Assembly: GCF_024171995.1 (NCBI RefSeq) | Contig: NZ_JAMTCT010000005.1 | Coordinates: forward strand, 186,001-250,000 | Direction of reading: 5' to 3' | DNA length: 64,000 nt | From: Promicromonospora umidemergens | GTDB lineage: Bacteria; Actinomycetota; Actinomycetes; Actinomycetales; Cellulomonadaceae | Part shown: positions 54,593 through 63,504 of the stretch, one piece after another | How positions within the stretch are numbered: position 1 is the stretch's first letter | Layout of the letters: each line of letters opens with the position of its first letter | Notes under the pieces: model-generated | What the model saw: the letters and a program-made list of their open reading frames with translations, nothing else | What the model was told of the DNA's origin: nothing | The model's database searches: none | Position numbers and translations under genes: made by a program

Positions 54593-56893
54593 CTACTCGC
54601 TGCGGAGACCCCCCGGACGGGTCAGGTGCCACAGCAGCGGCAGGCCCGCGGCCGTCGTCAGGAGCACCATGAGCGCGGCAGCCCCGGAGGTTACGCCCAC
54701 GGTCAACCAGTCGAAGGCCAGCGGCGCGTCGACCGCCGCCTGCAGCGCCAGTGCGAGGACCGAGCCGGTGACCACCGCGATCGCCAACCCGAGTACCACG
54801 GGGATGGCCACCTGAAACAGCACCGAAGCGCCGAGCGTCCGGCGCCGCGTGCCGAACGCGACGAGCACCGCGAGCAGCTGACGGCGCTCTCGGAGCTGCT
54901 CGATGACGTTGACCAGCATGCTCGCCCCGATCAGCACCAGCAGGGCCACCGTGCCGACCAGGAGCGCGCTCTGGACGTTGCCCAGGATCAAGGTGGTGCG
55001 TTCCGGGGCGATCGGCGACTCGTAGGCGGCCGGGTCGACCTGGGCCGCCGCGGTCCGCATATGGTCCGCCGCGTCCAGGACGGCAGGATCGAGCGCGACG
55101 TAGACGGTCATCCCCTCCGGCTCGACGTCTATGCCGCCCAGCGCCCCAGGCGTGACCATGATCCGCGCGGACATGCCGCCCATCGAGCCGACGGTGCCCG
55201 GCGCCGGGCCCACGACCTCGGCAGATGCCGGCAGCGTCCACCGCGTGTCCTGGCCGGTGCCCAGCAGGTAGACGCTGCCCGACGCCGGGGTGGTCGTACC
55301 GTCCGGCGCGACGACGAACGCGTCGCCGTCGTCGCACGAGTCGAGCTGGGCCTCCTGGGCCAGCACCTCGCACGTGCCGATGTCGATCAGCGTCTCGTCG
55401 CTCGAGGCGGGCTGCCCCGCCGTTGCCGGCGTGGGCCGTGCCCACATCGAGGTCAGTAGACCGACCCTCGTCACCCCCTCGGCACGGGACAGCTCACGCT
55501 CCCACGTCTCCGCGGAGTCCGCTTCCGGATCGATGTCCAGCACGGTGGCCTGGAACGTGCTGGTGTCGGCCTGCGACCAGGGACTGAGCTCGCCGATCGT
55601 CGCGACCAGTCCCTGCATCGCGATCAGGCCGGCCACCGAGACGGCGATCCCGGAGACCGAGCGCACCGCCGTCCCGCTGTCGAGCTGCAGACGGCGTACC
55701 GCGAGATCCCACGCGACGCTGCACCCGTTCAACCGGTGCACCGTCGCCTCGACCAGCCACGGAAGGATCAGCGCCACACCCACCAGCACGAGGATCAGGC
55801 CCGCCACGACCATGACCTGGCTGCCCGGCGAGGTGTCGAGCCCATCGATCAGCGGGGTGAGCAGAGCCAGGCCCACCACCGGGACGACGAGCCGCCACCA
55901 GAACCGCCGCCGACGCTCGCTGCCGCGCCGAACGACACCCAGCGGCTCGACCAGCACCTGCTTGAGTGCCGACAGGGTGACCAGCACCGTCGTTGCCGGC
56001 ACCAGCACCACCGTCAGCGCTGCGAGCACCGGGGCGGGGCGCAGGTCCTCCGGGTAGAAGCTCAGCTCCGCGGGCACGGCGTAGGCCGCCAGGCGCCCGA
56101 TCGCAAGGAAGAGCAGCGTTCCGACGGCCAGCCCGCCCGCGGCACCGGCGAGGGTCTCACCCGCGGCGATCCGGCGCGTCATACCGACGTCCGCCCCGAC
56201 CAGCCGCAGCGCCGCGAGCCGACGGTCCCGGTTCTCGCTGCCGAAGCGCACGGCCGTGCTGATGAAGATCGCGACGGGGAGCAGCAGCACGACCATGCCC
56301 ACCAGGGCGAGCAGCAGAAGGACGGGGCCGAGGCCCGCGCTGCTCCCGTCGGCCCCGCCGAACGACTGGATGCGATCGACGTACTCCGATCCGGCGGTCA
56401 GCTGGTCGGTGCCCAGGTAGAACCTGAGCTCGTCAGGCCCGGTCAGGCCCTCGTCCCCGATGGTGCCGACGACGCGGTCGCCCCACCGGTCGCGCAGCGC
56501 GGCGCCGTTGTCGGAGGCAAGCAGGTCGCCGAGGGCGGGGGAGACGACGAGGTCGCCCGGCTCGAGCTGCCGGGGCACGCCCGGGGGCAGTGGCGCGTCG
56601 TCGTGCTCCGGCTGGAGCAGCAGCCCGACGACCGGGGCATCGCGGAACGACGACTTGACCTCCTGGGTCAGCATCGTCGGCTCGCCCGGGGTCAGCTGCT
56701 GGTCCCAGGTCACGGAGCGCGCGTCGGCCCGCTCGGTGCGGGCGTCGAGCACCGTGGGGATGCTGGCGGCGACCAGCAGCATCGTGACCCCGAGCCCCAC
56801 GCCGACGGCGATCAGGGCCAGCCGGACCCAGCCGGACCGTCCGCCGCCGACGCTGAGCCGGATGCCGAGCGCCAGCTCGCTGATCCGCCTCAT
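54593..56893 (-). CDS. FtsX-like (MacB-type) ABC transporter permease
   Basis: 766 residues. An N-terminal helix, a large extracytoplasmic domain and a FtsX-type core of three helices occur in two halves: a first set near residues 200-340 (GPVLLLLALVGMVVLLLPVAIF) and a second near 640-750 (ALLVGTVALLVLIGASMLVNV), giving the ten-helix layout of long actinobacterial permeases. The start overlaps the ATPase stop by ATGA. Together they likely export a peptide or lipid, or transmit a mechanical signal; the substrate is unknown. Confidence 0.88.
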   Translation of the reverse strand: MRRISELALGIRLSVGGGRSGWVRLALIAVGVGLGVTMLLVAASIPTVLDARTERADARSVTWDQQLTPGEPTMLTQEVKSSFRDAPVVGLLLQPEHDDAPLPPGVPRQLEPGDLVVSPALGDLLASDNGAALRDRWGDRVVGTIGDEGLTGPDELRFYLGTDQLTAGSEYVDRIQSFGGADGSSAGLGPVLLLLALVGMVVLLLPVAIFISTAVRFGSENRDRRLAALRLVGADVGMTRRIAAGETLAGAAGGLAVGTLLFLAIGRLAAYAVPAELSFYPEDLRPAPVLAALTVVLVPATTVLVTLSALKQVLVEPLGVVRRGSERRRRFWWRLVVPVVGLALLTPLIDGLDTSPGSQVMVVAGLILVLVGVALILPWLVEATVHRLNGCSVAWDLAVRRLQLDSGTAVRSVSGIAVSVAGLIAMQGLVATIGELSPWSQADTSTFQATVLDIDPEADSAETWERELSRAEGVTRVGLLTSMWARPTPATAGQPASSDETLIDIGTCEVLAQEAQLDSCDDGDAFVVAPDGTTTPASGSVYLLGTGQDTRWTLPASAEVVGPAPGTVGSMGGMSARIMVTPGALGGIDVEPEGMTVYVALDPAVLDAADHMRTAAAQVDPAAYESPIAPERTTLILGNVQSALLVGTVALLVLIGASMLVNVIEQLRERRQLLAVLVAFGTRRRTLGASVLFQVAIPVVLGLAIAVVTGSVLALALQAAVDAPLAFDWLTVGVTSGAAALMVLLTTAAGLPLLWHLTRPGGLRSE

Positions 56894-57573
56894 CGGACGT
56901 GCTCCCGTGCGCGCACGCGGCCGTCGCGCACGACTGCCTCGTGGTCGGAGTACGCGGCGACGCGCGGCTCATGGGTGACGAGCACGACGGCGGCCCCGGT
57001 CTCCCGGGCGGCCGCGACGAAGAGCTGCATGACCCGCTCGCCGTTCAGGGTGTCCAGCGCGCCGGTCGGCTCGTCGGCGAAGACGACCCTGGGCCGGGTC
57101 ACGAGGGCACGGGCGACCGCCACCCGCTGCCCCTGTCCGCCGGACGCCTGGCCGGGGCGCTTGCCCGCGACGTCGGACACCTCGAGCCGCTCCAGCCACG
57201 CCGCGGCGCTGCGCAGCGCCGCGCGCCGGGGCGCACCGCCTAGCCGCAGCGGCAGGGCCACGTTCTCCAGGCAGGTGAGCTCGGGGACGAGCTGCCCGAA
57301 CTGGAAGACGAACCCGAACTCGGTGCGCCGCAGGGCGCTGCGCTCGTCGTCGTGCATGGCGGTCAGGTCGCGCCCTGCGTAGGTCACGCGGCCCAGGTCG
57401 GGGTGGAGGATCCCGGCCAGGCAGTGCAGCAGGGTGGACTTGCCGGACCCGGACGGGCCCATCAGCGCGAGGATCTCCCCGGCGTGCACCTGCACGGAGG
57501 CCGAGTCCAGCGCCGTGGTGGCGCCGAAGCTGAGGTGCAGGCTCTCGGCGGTGAGCAGTGGTTCGGTGGGCAT
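56890..57573 (-). CDS. MacB/LolD-type ABC transporter ATPase
   Basis: 227 residues. Walker A GPSGSGKST, Q-loop FQFGQLVPELT, signature ASGGQGQR, Walker B VVFADEPTGALD and the H-loop VTHEPRVAAYSD. It drives the FtsX-type permease encoded immediately after it. The upstream PadR gene ends 48 bases before it on the same strand, so the three form a regulator-transporter operon. Confidence 0.93.
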   Translation of the reverse strand: MPTEPLLTAESLHLSFGATTALDSASVQVHAGEILALMGPSGSGKSTLLHCLAGILHPDLGRVTYAGRDLTAMHDDERSALRRTEFGFVFQFGQLVPELTCLENVALPLRLGGAPRRAALRSAAAWLERLEVSDVAGKRPGQASGGQGQRVAVARALVTRPRVVFADEPTGALDTLNGERVMQLFVAAARETGAAVVLVTHEPRVAAYSDHEAVVRDGRVRAREHVR

Positions 57574-57621
57574 CGGGTCTCCAGGATTCGGGTCGCGTGG
57601 CGGGGGAGCTGGGGTGACGCG

Positions 57622-58143
57622 TTACGCGCGGACCTGCGCGGCGAGCTGCTGCATGCGCGCGGCGGTGAGCTCGAGCCAGCGCAGGTCGGCCTCGAGGTGG
57701 AACAGGGCGTGGTCGCAGACGAGCTGGTCGGCCAGGTCGCCGCCGTCCCTGCGGCGCGTGAGCTCACGCATGAGGCGCAGGTGCTCCGAGCGCTGCGTGT
57801 CGAGCACGTCGTTGGCGTCGTACCCGGTCAGCAGGGCGAGCACGACCTTCGTGTACAGCGTGCTCTGCAGGTACGGCTCGGGCTTCTCGGGCACGGCGAG
57901 CCAGCCGGCGACGTCGGACACGCCGGCGTCCGTGATCGCGTACTTCTTGCGCTCCGGACCCGCACCGGGCTCGGCCTCGACCTCGACGAGCCCGTTCTTC
58001 AGCAGCCGGGCGAGCGTCGAGTAGACCTGGCCGTAGTGCAGCGGCCGGTCGTGCCCGAAGCGCTCGTCGTAGGACCGCTTGAGGTCGTACCCGTGGCGCG
58101 GCCCGGCCTCGAGGAGCCCGAGCAGGGTATGTGCGACAGTCAT
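57622..58143 (-). CDS. PadR-family transcriptional regulator
   Basis: 173 residues from ATG 58143. An N-terminal winged helix (TVAHTLLGLLEAGPRHGYDLK, then LHYGQVYSTLARLLKNGLVE) of PadR type; a long C-terminal helical dimerisation domain (VirR/Vir_act_alpha_C). It probably represses its own operon with the ABC transporter; a symmetrical TATACA/TGTATA site lies just upstream of the start. Known homologues respond to antibiotics or phenolics. Confidence 0.92.
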   Translation of the reverse strand: MTVAHTLLGLLEAGPRHGYDLKRSYDERFGHDRPLHYGQVYSTLARLLKNGLVEVEAEPGAGPERKKYAITDAGVSDVAGWLAVPEKPEPYLQSTLYTKVVLALLTGYDANDVLDTQRSEHLRLMRELTRRRDGGDLADQLVCDHALFHLEADLRWLELTAARMQQLAAQVRA

Positions 58144-58152
58144 GCTGGTAAC

Positions 58153-58169
58153 TATACACACGCTGTATA
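58153..58169. promoter_or_regulatory. PadR operator-like palindrome
   Basis: TATACA-CACGC-TGTATA, perfect 6-base arms, 10 bases upstream of the padR start and overlapping the likely -10 region. AT content is unusual for this genome. Autoregulation is inferred. Confidence 0.6.
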
Positions 58170-58336
58170 CACCGAAAGTCTAGCGGGTGGGTGCCGGTGC
58201 CGGCAGGCCCTGCCAGGTCGTCCGTTGCCCCGAGATCGGCCCAGGCCTGTGCCGACATCGAGGCAAGCTCACGACTCCGTGGCGCAAGCTGCCGACGGCG
58301 TGCGGGAAGATAGGGTGGAGGACTGTCGAACGAGAG

Positions 58337-58384
58337 ATGGGCATGGCGTTGTTGCAGCACGAACAGATCGGTGAGTCTCGGTGA
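58337..58384 (+). CDS. Putative 15-residue upstream frame coupled to prfC
   Basis: ATG 58337 (GAGAG before it) opens MGMALLQHEQIGESR, which ends on TGA at 58382-58384. The stop overlaps the prfC GTG as GTGA, the arrangement of translational coupling. It may be a leader that senses release at UGA. No ribosome site is evident directly before prfC apart from GGTGAG within this frame. Confidence 0.4.
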   Translation: MGMALLQHEQIGESR

Positions 58385-59973
58385 CAGTTCTTACTTCCGA
58401 CGCCCGCTCCGTCGAGGCACAGGCGGCGCGTCGACGCAGCATCGCCGTGATCTCCCACCCCGACGCCGGCAAGTCGACCCTGACCGAGGCGCTGGCGCTG
58501 CACGCGCACGCCATCGACGAGGCCGGGGCGGTGCACGGCAAGGGCAACCGCGCCGGCGTCGTCTCCGACTGGCTCGAGATGGAGCAGAAGCGCGGCATCT
58601 CCATCACGTCCGCGGCGCTGCAGTTCGCCTACGGCGACGTCGTGATCAACCTCCTGGACACGCCGGGCCACGCCGACTTCTCCGAGGACACCTACCGCGT
58701 CCTGACCGCGGTCGACGCCGCCGTCATGCTCCTCGACTCGGCCAAGGGCCTCGAGCCGCAGACGCTCAAGCTGTTCGAGGTGTGCCGCCGCCGTGGGGTG
58801 CCGGTCATCACGTTCGTCAACAAGTGGGACCGCCCCGGCCGCGAGGCGCTCGAGCTGTGCGACGAGCTCGGGGAGCGCATCAATCTGCGCCCGACTCCGC
58901 TCACCTGGCCCATCGGCGAGGCGGGCCGCTTCCTCGGCCTCCTGGACCGGGCCAACGGCGAGGTGCGCACCTACCGCCGCACCCCGGGTGGCGCGTCGAT
59001 CGCCGAGGAGAGCCTCCTGACGCCCCAGGCCGCCGCCGACACCCTTGGCGACGACCACACCGAGGCCGTCGAGAGCGTCCAGCTGCTCGACGCCGTCGAC
59101 CGCGCCTCGTTCCTCGCCGGCACCACGACGCCCATGCTCTTCGGCGCGGCGCTCGCGAACATCGGCGTCCGCCAGCTCCTCGACGCCGTCGTCGACCTCG
59201 CCCCCGCTCCGGGCGCGCGGCCCGACGTCGGCGACGGCGAGCGCGCCGTCGACCAGCCGTTCAGCGGGTTCGTGTTCAAGATGCAGGCAGGGATGGACCC
59301 GAACCACCGCGACCACGTCGCGTTCATCCGGGTGTGCTCCGGCCGCTTCGAGCGCGGCATGGTCGTCACGCACGAGCGCACCGGCAGGCCGTTCGCCACC
59401 AAGTACGCCCTGTCGGTCTTCGGCCGGGAGCGTTCGACGGTCGAGGACGCCTACCCCGGCGACGTCGTCGGCCTCGTCAACGCCAGCACGCTCGCGGTCG
59501 GCGACACGGTCTTCGACTCCTCGGGTCCGAAGGTGCGCTTCCCGCCGATGCCGGTGTTCGCGCCGGAGCACTTCGCCGCGGCTCGCGTTGCCGATCCCGG
59601 CCGCTCCAAGCAGTTCCGCAAGGGCATCACCCAGCTGGAGCAGGAGGGCGTCGTCCAGGTCCTGATCAACGAGGCGCGCGGCGACGGCAACCCGATCCTC
59701 GCCGCGGTCGGCCCGCTCCAGTTCGAGGTGGCGGCCTTCCGGATGGAGCACGAGTTCTCGGCGCCGATCCGCATGGAGACGCTCGGCCTCTCGCTCGCCC
59801 GTGAGGCGGCTCCCGGTGACCTCGACACCATCGGCGGCTACCCGGGCCTGGAGATCGCGCGGCGCGGCGACGGGACCCCGCTGGTCCTGCTCCGTGACGT
59901 CTGGCACGCGCGAGCGTTCGAACGTGCGCACCCCGACGTCCCGTTGATCCCGCTGGTCGCGAGCGGGGTCTGA
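58381..59973 (+). CDS. prfC: Peptide chain release factor 3
   Basis: 530 residues, GTG at 58381. Translational GTPase that recycles RF1/RF2 after termination. G1 HPDAGKST, switch I EKRGISI-like (QKRGISITS), G3 DTPGHADFSEDTYR, G4 NKWDRPGR. The DSAKGLEPQT and QFRKGITQLEQEGVVQV segments are RF3-specific. Length matches the family. Actinobacteria only partly retain RF3, so presence is of mild interest. Confidence 0.96.
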   Translation: MTVLTSDARSVEAQAARRRSIAVISHPDAGKSTLTEALALHAHAIDEAGAVHGKGNRAGVVSDWLEMEQKRGISITSAALQFAYGDVVINLLDTPGHADFSEDTYRVLTAVDAAVMLLDSAKGLEPQTLKLFEVCRRRGVPVITFVNKWDRPGREALELCDELGERINLRPTPLTWPIGEAGRFLGLLDRANGEVRTYRRTPGGASIAEESLLTPQAAADTLGDDHTEAVESVQLLDAVDRASFLAGTTTPMLFGAALANIGVRQLLDAVVDLAPAPGARPDVGDGERAVDQPFSGFVFKMQAGMDPNHRDHVAFIRVCSGRFERGMVVTHERTGRPFATKYALSVFGRERSTVEDAYPGDVVGLVNASTLAVGDTVFDSSGPKVRFPPMPVFAPEHFAAARVADPGRSKQFRKGITQLEQEGVVQVLINEARGDGNPILAAVGPLQFEVAAFRMEHEFSAPIRMETLGLSLAREAAPGDLDTIGGYPGLEIARRGDGTPLVLLRDVWHARAFERAHPDVPLIPLVASGV

Positions 59974-59975
59974 CA

Positions 59976-60000
59976 CCCACGCGGGCACGACCGGCGTGGG
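59976..60000 (+). terminator. Weak stem-loop after prfC
   Basis: Arms CCCACGC and GCGTGGG with an 11-base loop two bases after the prfC stop. Confidence 0.4.
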
Positions 60001-60040
60001 AGTGCCGGCTCGGGGCCGGTCGGAGCACTACGGTCTTGGC

Positions 60041-61219
60041 ATGACGTCGCCCAGCTCGTCCGAGACCGGCGAGGCCGGCCCCGGCTCGCCGACCGGGACC
60101 GCGCAGCCCCCTACGGACGAGCCCGTCGCGCCGCCCGGTGCGCACGACTCCCCACGCCCGCCGCGCTGGCTGCCCCGTGCGCTTGCCATGGCCGTGGCGG
60201 CCGTCTTCGTCGCGATCTTCGCGTGGAACGCGCTGGGAGACCTCGAAGGGCTCTTCGTGAACGTGCTCATCGCGTTCTTCATCGCCCTGGCGCTCGAACC
60301 GAGCACGGTCTGGCTCGTGCGGCACGGGTGGCGGAGAGGGCTGGCGGCGGCGGTCACGCTGCTGGGGTCGCTCGTCGTGGTTATCGTGCTCATGACGCTG
60401 TTCGGCAACCTGTTCGTGCAGCAGCTCGTCGAGCTCGCGCAGTCCGTCCCCCGGCTCTACGCGGGCCTGCAGGGCTTCCTCGTCGACCGCTTCGACGTCG
60501 TCGTCCCCGACACGCAGAACTTGCTGCGGCAGGCGCTGGACGAGTTCGGTGACGACGTCGCCTCCGGGGCGCTGCTGGTGGGCACCACCGTGGTGGGCGG
60601 GCTCCTCGCGACCCTGACGATCCTGCTCGTCGCCTACTACCTGCTCGCCGCGGGGCCCCGGTTCCGCGCCGCGGTGTGCGGCTGGCTGACGCCGGCGCGG
60701 CAGCAGGAGATGCTGCACCTGTGGGAGGTCACCCAGCGCAAGGTGTCGGACTACATCGGCTCCCGCGTGGTCCTGGCAGCGGTCTCGACGGCGGTCACCT
60801 TCGCGCTCCTGGCGTTCCTGCAGACGCCGTACGCCGTGCCGCTCGCCGTCTTCGTCGGCGTGGTGTCCCAGTTCGTGCCGACGATCGGCGCCTACCTCGG
60901 TGGCGCGCTGCCCACCATGGTGGCCCTGACCGCGCAGGGCTGGCCCCAGGCGCTGGGCGTGCTCGCCTTCGTGGTGGCCTACCAGCAGTTCGAGAACCTG
61001 TACCTGGCCCCGAAGGTGTCCGCCCGGGCGCTGGAGATGAACGCGGCGGTGAGCCTGCTGGTGGTGCTGGCGTTCGGCGCGGTCTTCGGGGTGCTCGGTG
61101 CGTTCCTGGCGTTGCCCGTCGCCGCGACCGTCCAGGCGGTGGCGACCACCTACTTCCGGCGCCACGAGCTCGTCGAGTCGCACATGCTGCGCGACCCGGA
61201 GTCCGCGGCCAGGGCGTGA
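60041..61219 (+). CDS. AI-2E family transporter
   Basis: 392 residues from ATG 60041. Eight hydrophobic helices in the AI-2E (YdiK/TqsA) layout: paired N-terminal helices after a Pro-rich cytoplasmic tail, a long middle amphipathic segment (LVELAQSVPRLYAGLQGFL), and the conserved PTIGAYLGGALP and YQQFENLYLAPKV near the C terminus. The family covers exporters of autoinducer-2 and Na+/H+ antiporter-like proteins; the substrate here is unknown. Convergent with merR. Confidence 0.9.
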   Translation: MTSPSSSETGEAGPGSPTGTAQPPTDEPVAPPGAHDSPRPPRWLPRALAMAVAAVFVAIFAWNALGDLEGLFVNVLIAFFIALALEPSTVWLVRHGWRRGLAAAVTLLGSLVVVIVLMTLFGNLFVQQLVELAQSVPRLYAGLQGFLVDRFDVVVPDTQNLLRQALDEFGDDVASGALLVGTTVVGGLLATLTILLVAYYLLAAGPRFRAAVCGWLTPARQQEMLHLWEVTQRKVSDYIGSRVVLAAVSTAVTFALLAFLQTPYAVPLAVFVGVVSQFVPTIGAYLGGALPTMVALTAQGWPQALGVLAFVVAYQQFENLYLAPKVSARALEMNAAVSLLVVLAFGAVFGVLGAFLALPVAATVQAVATTYFRRHELVESHMLRDPESAARA

Positions 61220-61236
61220 TCTGCCCGACGGTGCGG

Positions 61237-61629
61237 TCAGACCGCGCCGAGCAGGGTGATCAGCTCGTCGGCCATGTCGAGCTTGCGGGCCAGGTCGGCC
61301 CGGCGCGCGCGGGACGTGGTGGTGAACTCGTCCAGCCGAGCGCGCAGGTCGGCGCCGTCCGGGTCGGTGGTCTCGCCGGCGCCCAGGCGGTGGACGACGT
61401 CGAGCAGGTCGGCCATCTCGTCGAGCGAGAAGCCGAGCGGCTTCATGCGCCGCACCAGCAGGATGCGGTCGACGTCGGAGTCGGTGTAGAGCCGGAACCC
61501 GCCGTCGGTGCGCCCTGACGGGGTGACCAGGCCCACCTCGTCCCAGTGCCGCAGGGTGCGCAGGGACAGGCCGGCGCGCTCGGCGACCGCGCCGATGCGC
61601 ATGGTGGTCGAGGTGCCGGGGGTGCCCAT
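61237..61629 (-). CDS. MerR-family transcriptional regulator
   Basis: 130 residues. The winged helix MRIGAVAERAGLSLRTLRHWDEVGLV, GFRLYTDSDVDRI and LGFSLDEMADLLDV are diagnostic, followed by a coiled-coil dimerisation helix. No effector-domain cysteines are seen, so it is not a metal sensor of the CueR type. The ATG lies four bases from a perfect 30-base palindrome, so its mRNA may be leaderless. Divergent from the SulP transporter gene it probably controls. Confidence 0.92.
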   Translation of the reverse strand: MGTPGTSTTMRIGAVAERAGLSLRTLRHWDEVGLVTPSGRTDGGFRLYTDSDVDRILLVRRMKPLGFSLDEMADLLDVVHRLGAGETTDPDGADLRARLDEFTTTSRARRADLARKLDMADELITLLGAV

Positions 61630-61633
61630 GTTG

Positions 61634-61663
61634 CAACTCTACCCTTACGTAAGGGTAGAGTTG
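61634..61663. promoter_or_regulatory. 30-bp perfect palindrome, MerR operator/promoter
   Basis: Half-site CAACTCTACCCTTAC and its exact complement meet at the central TACGTA. For the SulP direction, TTGCAA (61631-61636) and TAGAGT (61656-61661) are separated by 19 bases, the over-long spacer typical of MerR-activated promoters. For merR itself, TAGAGT on the minus strand (61641-61636) places the start at or next to the ATG. Confidence 0.8.
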
Positions 61664-61811
61664 TGCTCGGCGCACCACCGGTCTGCGGTGGATCGGCGCC
61701 GACCCTCATCTTCGTACGCAGCGTCGCGTGCTCAGTCCTGTCCGATCGGACCGGGTCCCGCGACCTCGGTCCTCGGGACGTGCCGCGTCCCAGAGCCCGA
61801 AGGAACACCGC

Positions 61812-63362
61812 GTGCCACAGCCTCCCGCCGGCCTGCCCGATCCCGCCCCGGCGCCGATTCCCGTCACGGGCGCCCCTGAGGCCACGGCCTCCGGCTCGTT
61901 CAGGGCCGCGTTCAGCTCGGTCCGGACGTTCCGCACCGAGGTCCTCGGCGGGCTCGTGGTGGCGCTGGCCCTGATCCCGGAGGCGATCGCCTTCTCGATC
62001 ATCGCGGGCGTCGACCCGCGGATCGGACTGTTCGCGTCGTTCACGATGGCCGTCACCATCTCGTTCCTCGGCGGTCGCCCGGCCATGATCTCCGCCGCGA
62101 CGGGCGCGATCGCCCTGGTCATCGCCCCGGTGGTGCGCGAGCACGGGCTCGACTACCTGATCGCCACCGTCATCCTCGGCGGGATCATCCAGGTGGTCCT
62201 CGGCCTGCTCGGCGTCGCGAAGATCATGCGGTTCATCCCGCGCTCGGTGATGGTCGGCTTCGTCAACGCGCTGGCCGTCCTCATCTTCCTGTCGCAGGTG
62301 CCGCACCTGATCGACGTGCCGTGGATCGTCTACCCGCTGGCCGCCGTCGGCATCGTGATCATGGTGCTGCTGCCCCGCTGGACCAAGGTGGTCCCGGCCC
62401 CGCTCGTCGCGATCGTCCTGCTGACCGCTGCCGTCGTCCTGGCGGGCATCAACGTGCCGACCGTCGGCGACGAGGGTGCGCTGCCCGACTCGCTGCCCAG
62501 CCTGTTCTTCCCCGACGTGCCGCTGAACCTCGAGACGCTGCAGATCATCGCGCCGTACGCGCTGGCGATGGCGCTGGTCGGCATCCTGGAGTCGCTGCTC
62601 ACCGCCAAGCTGGTCGACGACGTCACCGACACCCACTCGAACAAGACCCGCGAGGCCTGGGGTCAGGGCACCGCGAACATCGTGACCGGGTTCTTCGGTG
62701 GCATGGGTGGCTGCGCGATGATCGGCCAGACCATGATCAACGTGAAGGCCTCGGGCGCACGCACCCGCCTGTCGACGTTCCTGGCCGGCGTGTTCCTGCT
62801 GGTCCTCGTGGTCGGCCTCGGCGACGTCGTGGCGATCATGCCGATGGCGGCCCTGGTCGCGGTGATGATCATGGTGTCGGTCGGCACGTTCGACTGGCAC
62901 TCGATCCGCCCGGCGACCCTGCGGCGCATGCCGAAGTCGGAGACCACGGTCATGGTCGCGACGGTGGTGGTGACCGTGGCTACCCACAACCTGGCCTACG
63001 GTGTGATCGTGGGGGTGCTGGTCGCGATGGTGCTGTTCGCCCAGCGGGTCGCGCACTTCACCTCCGTCAAGCGCCTGGACGCATCCGACGCTGACGACCA
63101 GCGGGTGTACGCGGTGGAGGGTGAGCTCTTCTTCGCCTCGTCCAACGACCTGGTCTACCAGTTCGACTACGCGGGCGACCCCGAGAACATCGTGATCGAC
63201 ATGACCAAGGCCCACATCTGGGACGCCTCGACCGTCGCGACGCTTGACGCGATCACGACCAAGTACGAGGCCAAGGGCAAGACCGTGACGATCATCGGCA
63301 TGAACGACGACTCCGCAGCGCGGCACGGGCGGCTCGCCGGCAACCTTGGCGCCGGCCACTGA
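61812..63362 (+). CDS. SulP family inorganic anion transporter
   Basis: 516 residues from GTG 61812, preceded by AAGGA; a TTG/ATG-like opening upstream to 61728 is less likely. SLC26/SulP membrane domain of about 12-14 helices: [59 protein letters not shown]-terminal STAS domain follows ([20 protein letters not shown], then [20 protein letters not shown]). It carries sulfate, bicarbonate or a similar anion. Divergent from merR through a perfect operator. This type is often found in actinobacteria as a MerR-SulP pair. Confidence 0.92.
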   Translation: MPQPPAGLPDPAPAPIPVTGAPEATASGSFRAAFSSVRTFRTEVLGGLVVALALIPEAIAFSIIAGVDPRIGLFASFTMAVTISFLGGRPAMISAATGAIALVIAPVVREHGLDYLIATVILGGIIQVVLGLLGVAKIMRFIPRSVMVGFVNALAVLIFLSQVPHLIDVPWIVYPLAAVGIVIMVLLPRWTKVVPAPLVAIVLLTAAVVLAGINVPTVGDEGALPDSLPSLFFPDVPLNLETLQIIAPYALAMALVGILESLLTAKLVDDVTDTHSNKTREAWGQGTANIVTGFFGGMGGCAMIGQTMINVKASGARTRLSTFLAGVFLLVLVVGLGDVVAIMPMAALVAVMIMVSVGTFDWHSIRPATLRRMPKSETTVMVATVVVTVATHNLAYGVIVGVLVAMVLFAQRVAHFTSVKRLDASDADDQRVYAVEGELFFASSNDLVYQFDYAGDPENIVIDMTKAHIWDASTVATLDAITTKYEAKGKTVTIIGMNDDSAARHGRLAGNLGAGH

Positions 63363-63433
63363 GCCACCGACCGACGCAGCGACACCTACGTACTCACAGC
63401 GCCGCACCCGCGGCGTGACACGCTGAGCTCCGA

Positions 63434-63466
63434 CCCCTCCTGGCGGCTGTCCCACGCCAGGAGGGG
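63434..63466 (+). terminator. Terminator of SulP gene
   Basis: Perfect 12-base arms CCCCTCCTGGCG and complement with a 9-base loop, 72 bases after the stop, ending before the RNase J leader. Confidence 0.8.
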
Positions 63467-63504
63467 CCGGGCCTTTGCAGCTAACCTGTTCCGGAGGGAC
63501 ATCT

